Shown here one piece after another: positions 36,951 through 48,279 of a stretch of DNA of 64,000 nt (positions are counted from its first letter, which is position 1; each line of letters begins with the position of its first letter). Origin of the DNA: Ostrinia nubilalis. Its lineage: Eukaryota > Arthropoda > Insecta > Lepidoptera > Crambidae. Where the stretch lies: positions 7,626,001 through 7,690,000 of the forward strand of contig NC_087092.1 in the NCBI RefSeq assembly GCF_963855985.1, given 5' to 3'. The notes under the pieces were generated by a model, which ran no database searches, was not told the DNA's origin, and worked only from the letters and a program-made list of their open reading frames with translations. Made by a program: the position numbers and the translations under genes.

Positions 36951-39900
36951 TATTAGGTAATAAATATATTATTAAATAACTAATATAATGGTTTTTAAGT
37001 CACAAAAATTGTCTGTATATGGGGAATATTAATAAGATTTTTGAACGATTCATGTAGGTACTTTAAAACTACTAAATGTACGTTGAAGAAGATTATTTGA
37101 TAATAATCTACAGTTCAAGATTGTCTTTGAACTAAGTTTGATAGCAATGCAAGATCAAGTCATAATTTTAGTGAACAAAAAACAAATGAAACCTAACTAC
37201 TCATGATCTCAATTTAAGTCACAAATTTTATAAATGGTCTTCCCTTACATAGTCTTATAATGTTTGCCCTACTTGATAAAATTTTATAAATTGTCGTGTG
37301 GTACGATTATTATTTGTCACGTGCCAAAATTGTTATGAAAGATACTTATTATGCGATTTAACAAAACATGAATTAGAGTAAATTTTTAGACCATTTAATT
37401 TTATAATAAAAATTTAAAATATACCCAACACATTTTTGGAATAACGTCTAAAATCTATCACCGGTATCTACGACTATGACTTAGGTAGTACCTACTGCAG
37501 CGGAGGTAGAGCAGACATTACAAATGACTTACAATAATTATAGCTGTAATGCCTGAAATTTTATATCGGAAAACATTTCATAGTGCTGGTCAATATAATC
37601 ACTTCATGAGCAATATCGTTGTATAGTATATTATTTTGATATAGACAGTTATTTTGTTACAGTAAGTATATAAAATGTTTAGCATTTTCAAATCATGTAT
37701 TTTGGAACTTAATCGACAAAGCAGCGTAATATAAAATGACACAGCAATGGTAATTCTAAAATGGTTAAATATTTATCGTTTCAATCCAAAGAACGACAGA
37801 TCATTAACAAGTAAGGCTTAACTCAAGTTTTACTTTACTCAGTATATAATATAAAAAATAGCTTATTCAATCAATGTTAATTTTATCTTAGCACAAAGAG
37901 GGCCTTCTGTTCACAAAACCAAAATTTCCCTTTTGTAAAATACCTAACTGCCTACTTTGACTAAAAATGTGACAGATTAAATTAATGTCTATCGATTCAA
38001 ATCAAGCTCACAAAGGAGAATATTTTTTCGGATATTGCTTTCTCTATAGCGTATCAGATGGCTCAGTCAATTTTTTAATGTATACCTACCTAACTTATTC
38101 TTATTTAAGAGAATTGGGAATCAGAATTATCTTTGATAATAAATTGTTATAAGAACGGAAACGCTTACTAGAATAATTGAATAAATAATCGTGGTGTACG
38201 TTGTAGAGCCCATGAATGTGATATGATGTTGAAAAACGTGCAGTGCCTAAATTCTCATTGATTTGATTTGTTTTATTCTTCATTTTATTGAAATCTAAAC
38301 TATTTTACTACGCATTTTGAGTGTGCGTACTAAACATATTTTGTACATATTATTGTGAATCTTTATCTTGTAGTACAAAAGTATTAGTTACCATACAATT
38401 TAATAAAGACAAATTGATGTTGAAACAAGAGTTTTTTTTCCTTATCCTAGCCGAGAAAAATAAAACAAAGATGAGAAACAACCCAATGCTCTTTTTGACT
38501 TTCTCAGAAAGCCGGCTTAGACGCTACAGTTCCAATGAAAATGATTTCCAAGTAAGTTTATGAAATATTGCTACGAATAAAAGTGGAATGGGAATGGAAA
38601 CAACACGCGCGTGTTATAAGTAGGTAAGTAAGTAATATTTACCCATCTTTAAGATGAGACTTTCTGTGGTGCAAGGCATAAGTAAAATAAAAGCCTATTT
38701 TTTTTATTTCCCTATGAAAGCTTAGGCTCTTCATTTACCTATCCTTAATTATTCTTACACATTTCTAGTGTCCCTGAAATACAAATATTGAACAAATAAA
38801 TAAATAAATGTGAAACTACGTTGGAAAGACGTCCTTTAGAAGCAATATCTATTACCGCTTAAAACATAATAATGAAAATTTTTACCTACCTACGCACGAA
38901 TTTGTATGAAAATAAAAAACAAACTACCGTAATGACGATCCATTAGTTTAATTTTTATTCGTTAGACGTCACTCGTCACCCACACAGTCTCTCTCTATCC
39001 TAACGAAAATAAAACCAACTGTTAGTTGATAAAATCGTGGGAAGCTATTCAAACATTCGAAAAAGAAAACACACACAATTATCTAAAATTCTAGATTTAA
39101 AACATGTTTCTTTGAATACGATTACCATAGAAAGATTATAAGTAGGTACCTACTTTACTTAGTTTTGCAATCTAATTTTGGGAATATGGTTTACAGGTAG
39201 TTAAACTATCTTAAACCATCTTTATTATACCGTCATTTCCTTCATGAAAATCGTGTACACAATATTGTCAGACATTATGTAGGTCCCCATTACGGCTAAG
39301 CGCCTAAGTAACGATGTAAATGTAGGGCGACCGAGGCTCTGGCTGGCTCACTTTAATTTGACGCTGGTTAGCCGTAGACGGGAGATCACAGTGTTGCCAC
39401 ACCGAGGTAAGTTTATTAGTAATACTGCACTTTATTTGGTTAGGGGACAGGCCAAGCAAATATTACCTACCTCTATAACTTCCTTATTATGGCATAGAGT
39501 GTCTGCTTCTCCCTCCCTCCAATGTTGCAGTTTCGTAAAAGCTGCAACGTAAAAGCACAATATTAACTAAAATAACTAATTAACTACCTACGAGTAAAGT
39601 GTGAAAGTGTCGATAAATAAATGAAAAAGAAGTAGGTTGTTGAGCTTTGAGTCAAGCAAATATCGAGAATCTTAAGAAAACTAGTATTCAACGTGCTCAA
39701 TAAACTTCAAACTACCGCAGCTGGATGCCAGTAAGTTGCATGAAACATGTTTAATAGTGGTACTTTGCGTCCCAATCTCAGCACGGGACGAAAAGTTATT
39801 TAATTTTTTTTTATTTTTTTTTAATTCAGTCGTAAGTATAATATTTATTTTGATGGAGACTTCTTGCCAAGAAGTTCACTGTTTAACCTACAAAGTTGGG

Positions 39901-40472
39901 ACTTTATTTAAATGTAAGTAGATGAAACAACTCTTATGATAATTTATTTTATGTCTACTTATGAATTCATATTGAGACAATAAAATTGTAAGAGGTAAGT
40001 TACCATAAATTTGAGAAAGAACACTATGCCACTAGATTCCTCGTCGTGAGTCTGATAGCTACCAGGTCCATCTTGATTTCCCTTGGGATAGAAAATACGA
40101 GCTGTTGGTGGCAAATTCATTACACAAATATGTTTAAGGATAATAGACTATCTTACTCTCTCTAACGTGCAGTGAAAAAAAAAAGAGACGAACGGACGCA
40201 GCAGCGCTTTGTCATTAGTTTTGGGTAGGTCGAGGAAAATCAAGGAATTTAGAGGTTGTGCATTCGGTCATTGAGGCAGTCGCAATTTCAAAATGATAAA
40301 CTTTTTTAACTTATTTGAGATTTTTCTAGACAAAACGATTTAAGCGAGAAAACTCTTTAATACTTTTCATTCGTACTCGAGTTCCAAGAATGTATGTTTT
40401 GATTTGAGTAGGTATTAGACTGTAATTTTATTCATCAGTCATCACATAAAAAGCAAACCCACGTGACTACAT
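36951..40472. other. Gene-free AT-rich stretch
   Basis: No exon was recognised on either strand. Open frames of 60-80 codons (e.g. 38321-38563) have the composition of random AT-rich DNA. Around 39300-39407 the sequence is richer in GC and ends in GAG|GTAAGT, which could be an untranslated first exon, but nothing downstream supports it. Confidence 0.4.
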
Positions 40473-41120
40473 GACTTACTTGACTTATGGTCCTATGTCC
40501 CCTAGATGGGGCAGAGGGCGTCCACAACAGTCCTCCATCTCGTTCGGTCTTGAGCTTCTCGCTTGATCTCGCTCCAGGTTTTGCCGATCTTCTTCGCCTC
40601 GTCCGCTACAGTGCGCCGCCAAGTTTGCCTGGGTCGACCACGTTTGCGTTTTCCTTGGGGATTCCAATCCAGAGCCTGCTTAGGGATGTGATCGGGGTCC
40701 CTTCGGAGAGTGTGGCCAATCCAGTTCCACTTGCGGCGCTTGTCTGCTGGTCGATTGGAATTTCGTGGCAGCGTTCCAATAGCTCGACGTTGGAGATTTT
40801 CTCGGGCCAGTATATGCCGAGAATTCGGCGAAGGCAGCGGTTGATGAAGACCTGCAGCTGGTGCGAGATAACCTTGGTGACCTTCCACGTTTCACACCCA
40901 TAGAGCAGAACGGATTTAACGTTGGACCCGAATATTTTGATCTTGACCCTTCGGGTCAATTTCCGTGACTGCCATATGGGGCGAAGTTGTGCGAAGGTAG
41001 CTCTGGCCTTGGCAATGCGCGAAGTGATGTCCTCTTCAGTACCTCCAGTTTCTGACACGACGCTCCCGAGGTAGGTGAAATTGTGGACTCGTGCCACATC
41101 CTCTGCACCAATCCGTAATG
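40473..41120 (-). mobile_element. 5'-truncated LINE with reverse-transcriptase C-terminus, copy 1
   Basis: The minus strand encodes the end of a non-LTR reverse transcriptase: HNFTYLGSVVSETGG, VLLYGCETWKVTK, CLRRILGIYWPEKISN, then, after a frameshift near 40750, RRKWNWIGHTLRRDP, WNPQGKRKRGRPRQTWRRT and RTRWRTVVDALCPI with a stop. An exact 12-bp target duplication, ACGTGACTACAT, flanks it (40461-40472 and 41121-41132). The 3' tail reads CATAAGTCAAGTAAGTC. It is dead because of the 5' truncation and the frameshift. Clade not assigned. Confidence 0.88.
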
Positions 41121-41132
41121 ACGTGACTACAT

Positions 41133-42030
41133 AAATATGTATAATTTCGTTTAAAATCTCGCATAAATATGTAATACCTAAAAATGCTATTTTAATTTTA
41201 ATATTTTCCCAGTTATACTTAATTTACTTAATTAACATACAAGCTTAATTCCGGGGAGCTTGTCAAAAGCTAGCAACCCCGGTCGGCCCGTTTGCTGCGC
41301 GCCGCCAGGCGTGAAATGCAATTTTCCCCGCTGCAGGCCGCTCGTGTAGCATTTACCTACCTACAACGCATTTAATCTCTCAGAAAAAACTCGTAAACGT
41401 ACTACGGTACTTACTACGCTTATTCCTCTAGTAATACATTTCCAATTACTGAAATTTTGATTACCAAATAAATAAGTAATAAGGGAAATTCAAGAACGTT
41501 ATGATATGTAGTAGATACCTAAACTACCTTTTTGAGCTTTTTGCTTGCTACATTTGTGTAATACATAGCACATCAAAGTATACGCTGTGTGTGGCACACT
41601 GGCACCTATTTACCTGTTTGTAATGGAAGCGATTTTACAACAGTCATTTATCGACTCTACATATGTATCTACCCTGATAATCACGTAATACAGCCTCTGT
41701 ACACATATAAATACCTACTTTAAGTAGATGATATACGTATACCAAGTACAAATACATCCTTAAGTGAACTTGTAATCAAAGGGAGATCAGACGTCCAATT
41801 ATCAAGTATTTCCTGAAACATTTACAGTAAATTAGCCGGGATCGGCTCATTAGGATCAAAAGGAAAGACAAATCCCATAATCTGTTTTTCCTTGTTTTCC
41901 TTTAGTTAACGTACCACCCATTAGAACATGTTGATCTATAGTGCACACCTAAAGTCACGAAGGTCGATTAAATACCCACTATTTATGTATGTAGGTATAG
42001 AAAAAGTACGACTCATGACAACATGATCTA
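41133..42030. other. Gene-free stretch
   Basis: AT-rich DNA with a GC-rich patch at 41260-41340 (CCCCGGTCGGCCCG, then TGCTGCGCGCCGCCAGG). The 3' part of the patch, GAAATGCAATTTTCCCCGCT, is partly matched in inverse at ~43087-43105, suggesting a shared old repeat. No gene recognised. Confidence 0.4.
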
Positions 42031-42699
42031 CAGGGTGGAAACGTTAAGTGATCTCACTCAATTATTTCTAAACTACACAAGATATTGAAAAACTGAAAGT
42101 TATTTATGAGCTCTTTCAAACGGTACCAATAATAGGTTACAGAATAAACTGGATCTATCTGAAAATTCAATGTTTCCAGCTTCCATACTAAATGTATGCC
42201 AGACATACATTATCAGAAGTGTATTTTTTTTTTATTTAATAATAAACTCTTAAAATAAACACGTAAATTGTATTCTTATTTATAAATAATTAATGGAAAA
42301 CATTGGTTTTACGCTTTACTTGCTATAATATTGTCAAGAGCTGAATGTCATGACGGTGGTAGTACTAAATGTATGGAAGAAGGAAACATTGAATTTTTGG
42401 ATAGATCCAGTTTATTCTGTAACCTATTTATTGATACCATTGGATAGAGCTTGTGTAGCACTTTTAGAATCAGTAATCAGTTTTACGATATCATGTGTAG
42501 TTTTCAAAATAATGTGACTTTACCAAATGTATGGAAGCTGGAAACATTGAATTTTCGGATAGATCCAGTTTATTCTGTAACCTATTATTAATACCGTTTG
42601 ATAGAGCTCATAAGGCACTTTCAGGATCAGTAACTAGTTTATTGATATCTTGTATAGTTTAGAAATAATCGAGTGAGATCACTTATCGTTTCCACCCTG
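42031..42699. mobile_element. Foldback MITE copy B, 669 bp, CAGGGTGG ends
   Basis: Second copy of the element at 11556-12233. The ends are CAGGGTGGAAACGTTAAGTG and CACTTATCGTTTCCACCCTG, flanked by TA. Both copies keep the same near-complete palindrome with AGAATAAACTGGATCTATC in both arms. No coding. Confidence 0.8.
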
Positions 42700-42937
42700 T
42701 ATATAACAAAGAAATCTAGTCTAGTTTAGCTCAACTAAAAATCACTCGCATCCTAGGTTCGATTCCCCGACAGATCTTAGCACTAGCAAACAGGTACGTT
42801 ATTAAATAACTAATTAACTACATACTGAAAATGTATGCATAGGTATTTATATTGACAGTCTTGTTCCTGAAAACACGCTGTAGGGTTTGACTCAGTAAAT
42901 CCATTGAAGCCGTTTTACGTGTGGGTGCGGACTGCAG

Positions 42938-43075
42938 CGGACGAGGCGAAGAAGATCGGCAAAACCTGGAGCGAGATCAAGCGAGAAGCTCAAGACCGAA
43001 CGAGATGGAGGACTGTTGTGGACGCCCTCTGCCCCATCTAGGGGACATAGGACCATAAGTCAAGTAAGTAAGTCA
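42938..43075 (+). mobile_element. 5'-truncated LINE, copy 2 (138 bp)
   Basis: Same element as 40473-41120, opposite strand, keeping only the last codons (ending RTVVDALCPI stop) and the tail CATAAGTCAAGTAAGTAAG. An exact 11-bp target duplication, GCGGACTGCAG, flanks it (42927-42937 and 43076-43086). Confidence 0.88.
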
Positions 43076-43331
43076 GCGGACTGCAGGTGAAAATTGCATT
43101 TCCAATTTACCATGTGACCGCTCGCAACGACGTTAGCACTCAGTGTTGGCAAAAAGTTAATCTGATTAATGATTAAAAATTAATGATTAAAATCATAATC
43201 AAATTTTTTTGATTATGATTAGTTAATCATTAATCAAAAATTTTGATTAAGATTAATTAATCATAATCATTAATCGTTAATTTGATTATTTGATTAACTG
43301 TCTACTATTTTCATAAGAAAAGGGTTGGGAG

Positions 43332-44985
43332 CAGTGTTGGCACTAATCAATTAATTTTTTAATCAATTAATTAATTTGATTAATTTTAATCATGATTAAA
43401 TTAATCCTGATTAAAATAATCATGATTAAAAAAGTAATCATAATCATGATTAATTTGTTAATCATTAATCAATAATCATTAATTTGATTAACTTGATTAA
43501 CTTCTTAAATGTTCTATCGAAAACAATGTTAAAACATTGAATTCTAATATTAGATGTTTGGTTTTAGGCTATAATTCTATGACAGGTCATACTAGACTGC
43601 CCCCCACCCCCTTCCCTCGCTGAAACTTCCGGTGCAGTCTTCCGACCTCCCGTAGGAGGATATCAGTCCACTTCCCCTACCGTTCCAGCACTTACTTGCA
43701 ACCCCACACTCCCACCACCTGCCCCCCACCCCTAGCCTCCACTGAAACTTCTGGTACGAACTCTCCTGCACCTCCCCAACACGCAAAACCTCCTAGTTTA
43801 GCAACCCCACCCTTCTATTGAATTGCCCACGCGTGGCCTTCCCCCCGAACTTCTGGTACGAACTCTCCTGCACCTCCCCAACACGCAAAACCTCCTAGCT
43901 TAGCAACCCCACCCTTCTATTGAATTGCCCACGCGTGGCCCTCGCCCCGAACTTCTGGTACGAACTCTCCTGCACCTCCCTAACACGCAAAACCTCCTAG
44001 CTTAGCAACCCCACCCCTCTATTGAATTGCCCACGCGTGGCCCTCCCCCCGAAACTTCTGGTACGAACTCTCCTGCACCTCCCCAACACGCAAAACCTCC
44101 TAGCTTAGCAACCCCACCCTTCTATTGAATTGCCCACGCGTGGCCCTCGCCCCGAACTTCTGATACGAACTCTCCTGCGCCTCCCCAACACGCAAAACCT
44201 CCTAGCTTAGCAACCCCACCCTTCTATTGAATTGCCCACGCGTGGCCCTCCCCCTGAAACTTCTGGTACAAACTCTCCTGCACCTCCCCAACACGCAAAA
44301 CCTCCTAGCTGAGGAACCCCACCCTTCTATTGAATTGCCCACGCGTGGCCCTCCCCCTGAAACTTCTGGTACAAACTCTCCTGCACCTCCCCAACACGCA
44401 AAACCTCCTAGCTTAGTAACCCCACCCTTCTATTGAATTGCCCACGCGTGGCCCTCCCCCCGAAACTTCTGGTACGAACTCTCCTGCACCTCCCCAACAC
44501 GCAAAATCTCCTAGTTTAGCAACCCCACCTTTCTGTTGAATTGCCCACGCTTGCCCCTACCTTGGGAGGGTGGGGGGGACTTCTCCCCTATCGTCAGCCA
44601 GCCCGCTTAACTTCTTTCCTGACCCAATTTTGCTGGAGGATTCCGGAAGAATAGAAGGAATTGTGAGAAACAAAACTAGTGCGATAAGTTTTTTGAGTAG
44701 TGAAAATTGACGCAGTTTTTTGGGAAAACGACAGTACAACTCCAGATCCCCCCTTTGCTAGACATTTTATATGTCGCGGGTACCTTTTCATACACCCCCA
44801 ACCCTTTTCTTATGAAAATAGTAGATAGTTAATCAAATAATCAAATTAACGATTAATGATTATGATTAATTAATCTTAATCAAAATTTTTGATTAATGAT
44901 TAATTAATCATAGTCAAAAAAAATTGATTATGATTTTAATCATTAATTTTTAATCATTAATCAGATTAACTTTTTGCCAACACTG
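43332..44985. mobile_element. Inner, inverted copy of the same hAT-type element
   Basis: This 1654-bp copy begins CAGTGTTGGCACTAATC and ends with the complement of CAGTGTTGGCAAAAAG. An exact 8-bp duplication, GTTGGGAG, flanks it at 43324-43331 and 44986-44993. Its own intact sequence across the equivalent site reads GGGTTGGGGGTGTATG (inverse strand near 44795), as expected of an undisturbed copy. Its arms pair with the outer copy over more than 1 kb. Confidence 0.85.
43747..44560. repeat. GC-rich minisatellite, about 8 units of ~103 bp (inner copy)
   Basis: Each unit runs ACTTCTGGTACGAACTCTCC, CACCTCCCCAACACGCAAAA, then TTGAATTGCCCACGCGTGGC. Units start near 43747, 43852, 43952, 44052, 44156, 44259, 44361 and 44465. 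Each carries the palindrome CCACGCGTGG. The units are contiguous, without spacers. Weak open frames across them reflect the periodicity and are not genes. Confidence 0.88.
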
Positions 44986-45229
44986 GTTGGGAGTGTATGA
45001 AAAGGTACCCGCGACTTATAAAATGTCTAGCAAAGGGGGGATCTGGAGTTGTACTGTCGTTTTCCCAAAAAACTGCGTCAATTTTCACTACTCAAAACAC
45101 TTATCGCACTAGTTTTGTTTCTCACAATTCCTTCTATTCTTCCGGTATCCTCCAGCAAAATTGGGTCAGGATAGAAGTTAAGCGGACTGGCTGACGATAG
45201 GGGAGAAGTCCCCCCCGCCCCTCCCAAGG

Positions 45230-45745
45230 TAGGGGCAAGCGTGGGCAATTCAACGGAAAGGTGGGGTTGCTAAACTAGGACGTTTTTTGTGTTGGGGAGG
45301 TGCAGGATAGTTCGTAACAGAAATTTCGGGGGGAGGCCCACGCGTGGGCAATTCAATAGAAGGATGGGGTTGCTAAGCTAGGAGGTTTTGCGTGTTGGGG
45401 AGGTGCAGGAGAGTTCGTACCAGAAGTTTCGGGGGGAGGGCCACGCGTGGGCAATTCAATAGAAGGGTGGGGTTGCTAAGCTAGGAAGTTTTGCGTGTTG
45501 GGGAGGTGCAGGAGACTTCGTACCAGAAGTTTCGGGGAGAAGCCCACGCGTGGGCAATTCAATAGAAGGGTGGGGTTGCTAAACTAGGAGGTTTTGCGTG
45601 TTGGGGAGGTGCAGGAGAGTTCGTAACAGAAGTTTCGGGGGGAGGGCCACGCGTGGGCAATTCAATAGAAGGGTGGGGTTGCTAAGTTAGGAAGTTATGC
45701 GTGTTGGGGAGGTGCAGGAGACTTCGTACCAGAAGTTTCAGGGGA
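45230..45745. repeat. Same minisatellite, about 5 units (outer copy, inverse)
   Basis: The units are the reverse complement of those at 43747-44560, with unit junctions near 45315, 45418, 45520, 45625 and 45720. The outer copy therefore has about three units fewer than the inner one, which accounts for most of the length difference between the two element copies. Confidence 0.85.
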
Positions 45746-46458
45746 GGCTAGGGGTGGGGGGCAGGTGGTGGGAGTGTGGGGTTGCAAGTAAGTGCTGGAA
45801 CGGTAGGGGAAGTGGACTGATATCCTCCTACGGGAGGTCGGAAGACTGCACCGGAAGTTTCAGCGAGGGAAGGGGGCGGGGGGCAGTCTAGGTTACTTTA
45901 TATTTATCTAGGTATGACCTGTCATAGAATTGTAGCCTAAAACCAAACATCTAATATTAGAATTCAATGTTTTAACATTGTTTTCGATAGAACATTTAAG
46001 AAGTTAATCAAGTTAATCAAATTAATGATTATTGATTAATGATTAACAAATTAATCATGATTATGATTACTTTTTTAATCATGATTATTTTAATCAGGAT
46101 TAATTTAATCATGATTAAAATTAATCAAATTAATTAATTGATTAAAAAATTAATTGATTAGTGCCAACACTGGTTAGCACCCTGCCTGCTAGCACTAAGC
46201 TGGCACTACAAATAGCTGGTTATGTTTACAACGGAGTTGGTAGCGTGACCGTTTTTATCCTACCTACATTTTCGGTTAAGGATTCAGAGTAGACGTGCGC
46301 GCCGGTCGAAAAAAATCGGGCGGCGGCGCGCCACGAAAAAATCCACGGCGGCGGCGTAACGCCGGCGGCGTGGGATTTTTCAACTTTGCATATTAAGACG
46401 TATAATGAAAAACCAGCCTTAAACGAAAGAACTTCATTAAGTAAACTAATAAGATGAC

Positions 46459-48144
46459 TCAATCACTTTTCTTGACAGAAATATTTTGTTTGCAACTTTT
46501 ATAGTAATTGTCGTGCACAAAAATTATTTTAATCACCCTAAATGGACTCAGCCGGCACCTTTTGGCTGTTAAAAGCAATCCAGCAACCGAAAACACTCTT
46601 TCACTCGGAGTGCTGGTTGCTGGAATGCATAACAGAGCCTGAGCTAATGATGATAAACGAGGGTAGGCAGATTGTCTGGTTTGCCAGTAGGACAAGATGT
46701 CCCCGTCTTCAAGTTCCGCAGGATCAGCAGTAGCTAGGTATTTCCAAGCTTCCTGGTCAACAGCATCATCGAAGCTGGAACCATGAGAACTGTGTTGCAT
46801 GCTGTATTTGCGCGAGAGTTGGGAAAGTATTGAAACTTTACTTGTTCTCTGGCTCGGCTGGGCAGCGTTCGGGAAGCTTCTCAAGTCAAAAGTCTTTGAC
46901 CAGTGTGTGTTGCCAGTGATGGAATACGGATCTGAGACATGGTCGCTTACCATGGGCCTCATAAGAAGGCTCAAGGTCACCCAAAGAGCGATGGAGCGTG
47001 CTATGCTCGGAGTTACCCTGCGTGATCGAATCAGAAATGAGGAGATCCGTAGGAGAACCAGAGTAGCCCGCAGAATCGCTAAAATCAAGTGGCAGTCAGT
47101 GGGTGGAAGTTCTTGAGTGGCGACTACGAGCCGGAAGACGTAGCGTCCGACGATCTGGTGAAGGTTGCGGGAAGTGCCTGGACGCGAGCGGCGCAGGACC
47201 GGTCTTTGTGGAAATCCTCGGGGAAGGCCTTTATCCAGCAGTGGACGTCTTTCGGCTGAAACGAACGAACTTGTACTCTCTTCTTCCTGGTGACCCTCCT
47301 GATGTAATAATGGTTGATTATGTTCGTAGTAAGGGATTAATTCTTTGGTATATTCTGCCAAGAAACCAGCTGGAGTTAATTTGTTAGCAGTCAGATAGAG
47401 ATCAACTTCTCCAAGCTTTATAAACCTAATAATGCTGCAGCAACAACAGCCTTACTGGCTGGGAAGCGTGTGTCCAGTTTCATCAACATTTTCCTTTTTA
47501 GGGATGTTATTATTAGCGACTCGTCATCATCAATCGAATTAAGCACGTCTTTTATTTCGGCTTTAAATACGAGAGCAAGGTTGATCGTGCTCGATTTTGA
47601 TGCTGATAAAATTTCAACAATTTGCCGAAACTTGCTCAGAAAATTGCATAAATCCTCTAACAAAATTAACAAAATCCATTCTGCTTGGGAAATTGTCATA
47701 ACATCTTTCTTGCCCTATCCGACGTAAGATGTTATTTATCGGGTTCCTATTACAACAGTGTGCCATACTTTCGAGCATTTCTAAGACACTGTGCCATCTC
47801 GTTGGAGTAGAAGTTTTAACTGTATGTTTGCCAAATTTCCATATAAGGCACGAGCTTCTGTCGCTTCTACCACGTCTTCACTGTCTTCAGAGATTGGATC
47901 GTTTTCATCTTCCTCTATCACTTGAGAAACAGTCTCCAAAGATCTTAAAAACTTGTTCATCTTCTGCCTCTTTCTCCAATTCTGGCAAACGATACCTGAC
48001 TGTTTTTACTATTTTCTTGTTTTTCGTCACAAGACTTAAAACTTCGGGTGTTTTCTTTATTCCATCAACCGTAACTAAGTTATGGAGACCGTGCCCTAGG
48101 CAAAGATGGTTGTCAATATCTGCCAGCTCCGTTGCCCGCTTCAC
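46459..48144 (-). pseudogene. hAT transposase remnant (broken)
   Basis: Three pieces read 5' to 3' on the minus strand: 48144-47905 (LCLGHGLHNLVTVDGIKKTP), 47699-47418 (ESLIITSLKRKMLMKLDTRF), and the C-terminal dimerisation region in 47361-46459, disrupted between 47268 and 46850 by an RTE insertion. The last piece contains ILSYWQTRQSAYPRLSSLAQ, LLCIPATSTPSERVFSVAG and LLTAKRCRLSP, the classic hAT C-terminal signature. The pieces lie in different frames. It is open across the insertion only by chance, so no 300-residue protein should be inferred. Confidence 0.85.
46850..47268 (+). mobile_element. RTE-like LINE 3' fragment inserted in the hAT element
   Basis: The plus strand encodes VMEYGSETWSLTMGLIRRLK, RAMERAMLGVTLRDRIRNEE and RRRTRV, then a degraded end with CAGCAGTGGACGTCTTTCGG and the tail GAAACGAACGAAC. 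ACTTGTTCTC (46840-46849) and ACTTGTACTC (47269-47278) form a 10-bp target duplication with one mismatch. It is truncated at its 5' end and internally deleted. Confidence 0.85.
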
Positions 48145-48279
48145 ATTAGATTTATTTTAAACTTGTATTCTCTTGCGGGTTTTGTCTCGGCGCGAATTTT
48201 AAACTACCGGCGGCGGCGGCGGCGCGCTGACTCCTTATGGCGGCGGCGCGCCGCGGCGGCGCGCACGTCTAATTCAGAG

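Larger units (their letters stand above)
43141..46172. mobile_element. Outer copy of non-autonomous hAT-type element, split by an inverted sister copy
   Basis: The outer ends are CAGTGTTGGCAAAAAG at 43141 and, inverted, CAGTGTTGGCACTAATC ending at 46172. GTTAGCAC lies on both sides (43132-43139 and 46173-46180, with one extra T on the left), the 8-bp size typical of hAT. The outer copy consists of 43141-43331 plus 44994-46172, about 1.37 kb. Each end carries an AT-rich run of TTAATCA/TGATTAA motifs and the interior has a GC-rich tandem repeat. No transposase frame is present, so it must have been mobilised in trans. Confidence 0.82.
46290..48271 (-). mobile_element. Decayed hAT transposon with CGG-rich ends
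   Basis: The terminal inverted repeat is TAGACGTGCGCGCCG (15 of 15 at both ends), and the exact 8-bp duplication ATTCAGAG lies at 46282-46289 and 48272-48279. Just inside both ends are GC-rich clusters of CGGCGGCGGCGCGCC motifs. The minus strand carries broken pieces of a hAT transposase in several frames. An RTE-like LINE fragment is inserted at 46850-47268. The transposase N-terminus (BED zinc finger and first catalytic part) is missing, so the element is a deleted, inactive copy. Confidence 0.88.

Noticed and set aside
39300..39407. Possible non-coding first exon ending GAG|GTAAGT
   Set aside because: A good donor alone is weak evidence; no downstream acceptor or coding exon could be linked to it.
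42718..42790. tRNA-like B box (GGTTCGATTCC) with a weak A box at ~42727
   Set aside because: No proper acceptor, D, anticodon or T stems can be folded; at most an old tRNA-derived SINE remnant.
43747..44560. Regular ~100-bp repeats resembling a CRISPR-like array
   Set aside because: The units are contiguous without unique spacers, lie inside an animal mobile element, and recur inverted in its sister copy. This is a minisatellite.
43141..46172. A single foldback transposon with 1.2-kb inverted repeats
   Set aside because: The two distinct 8-bp duplications and the different end sequences fit a nested pair better than one symmetric element.
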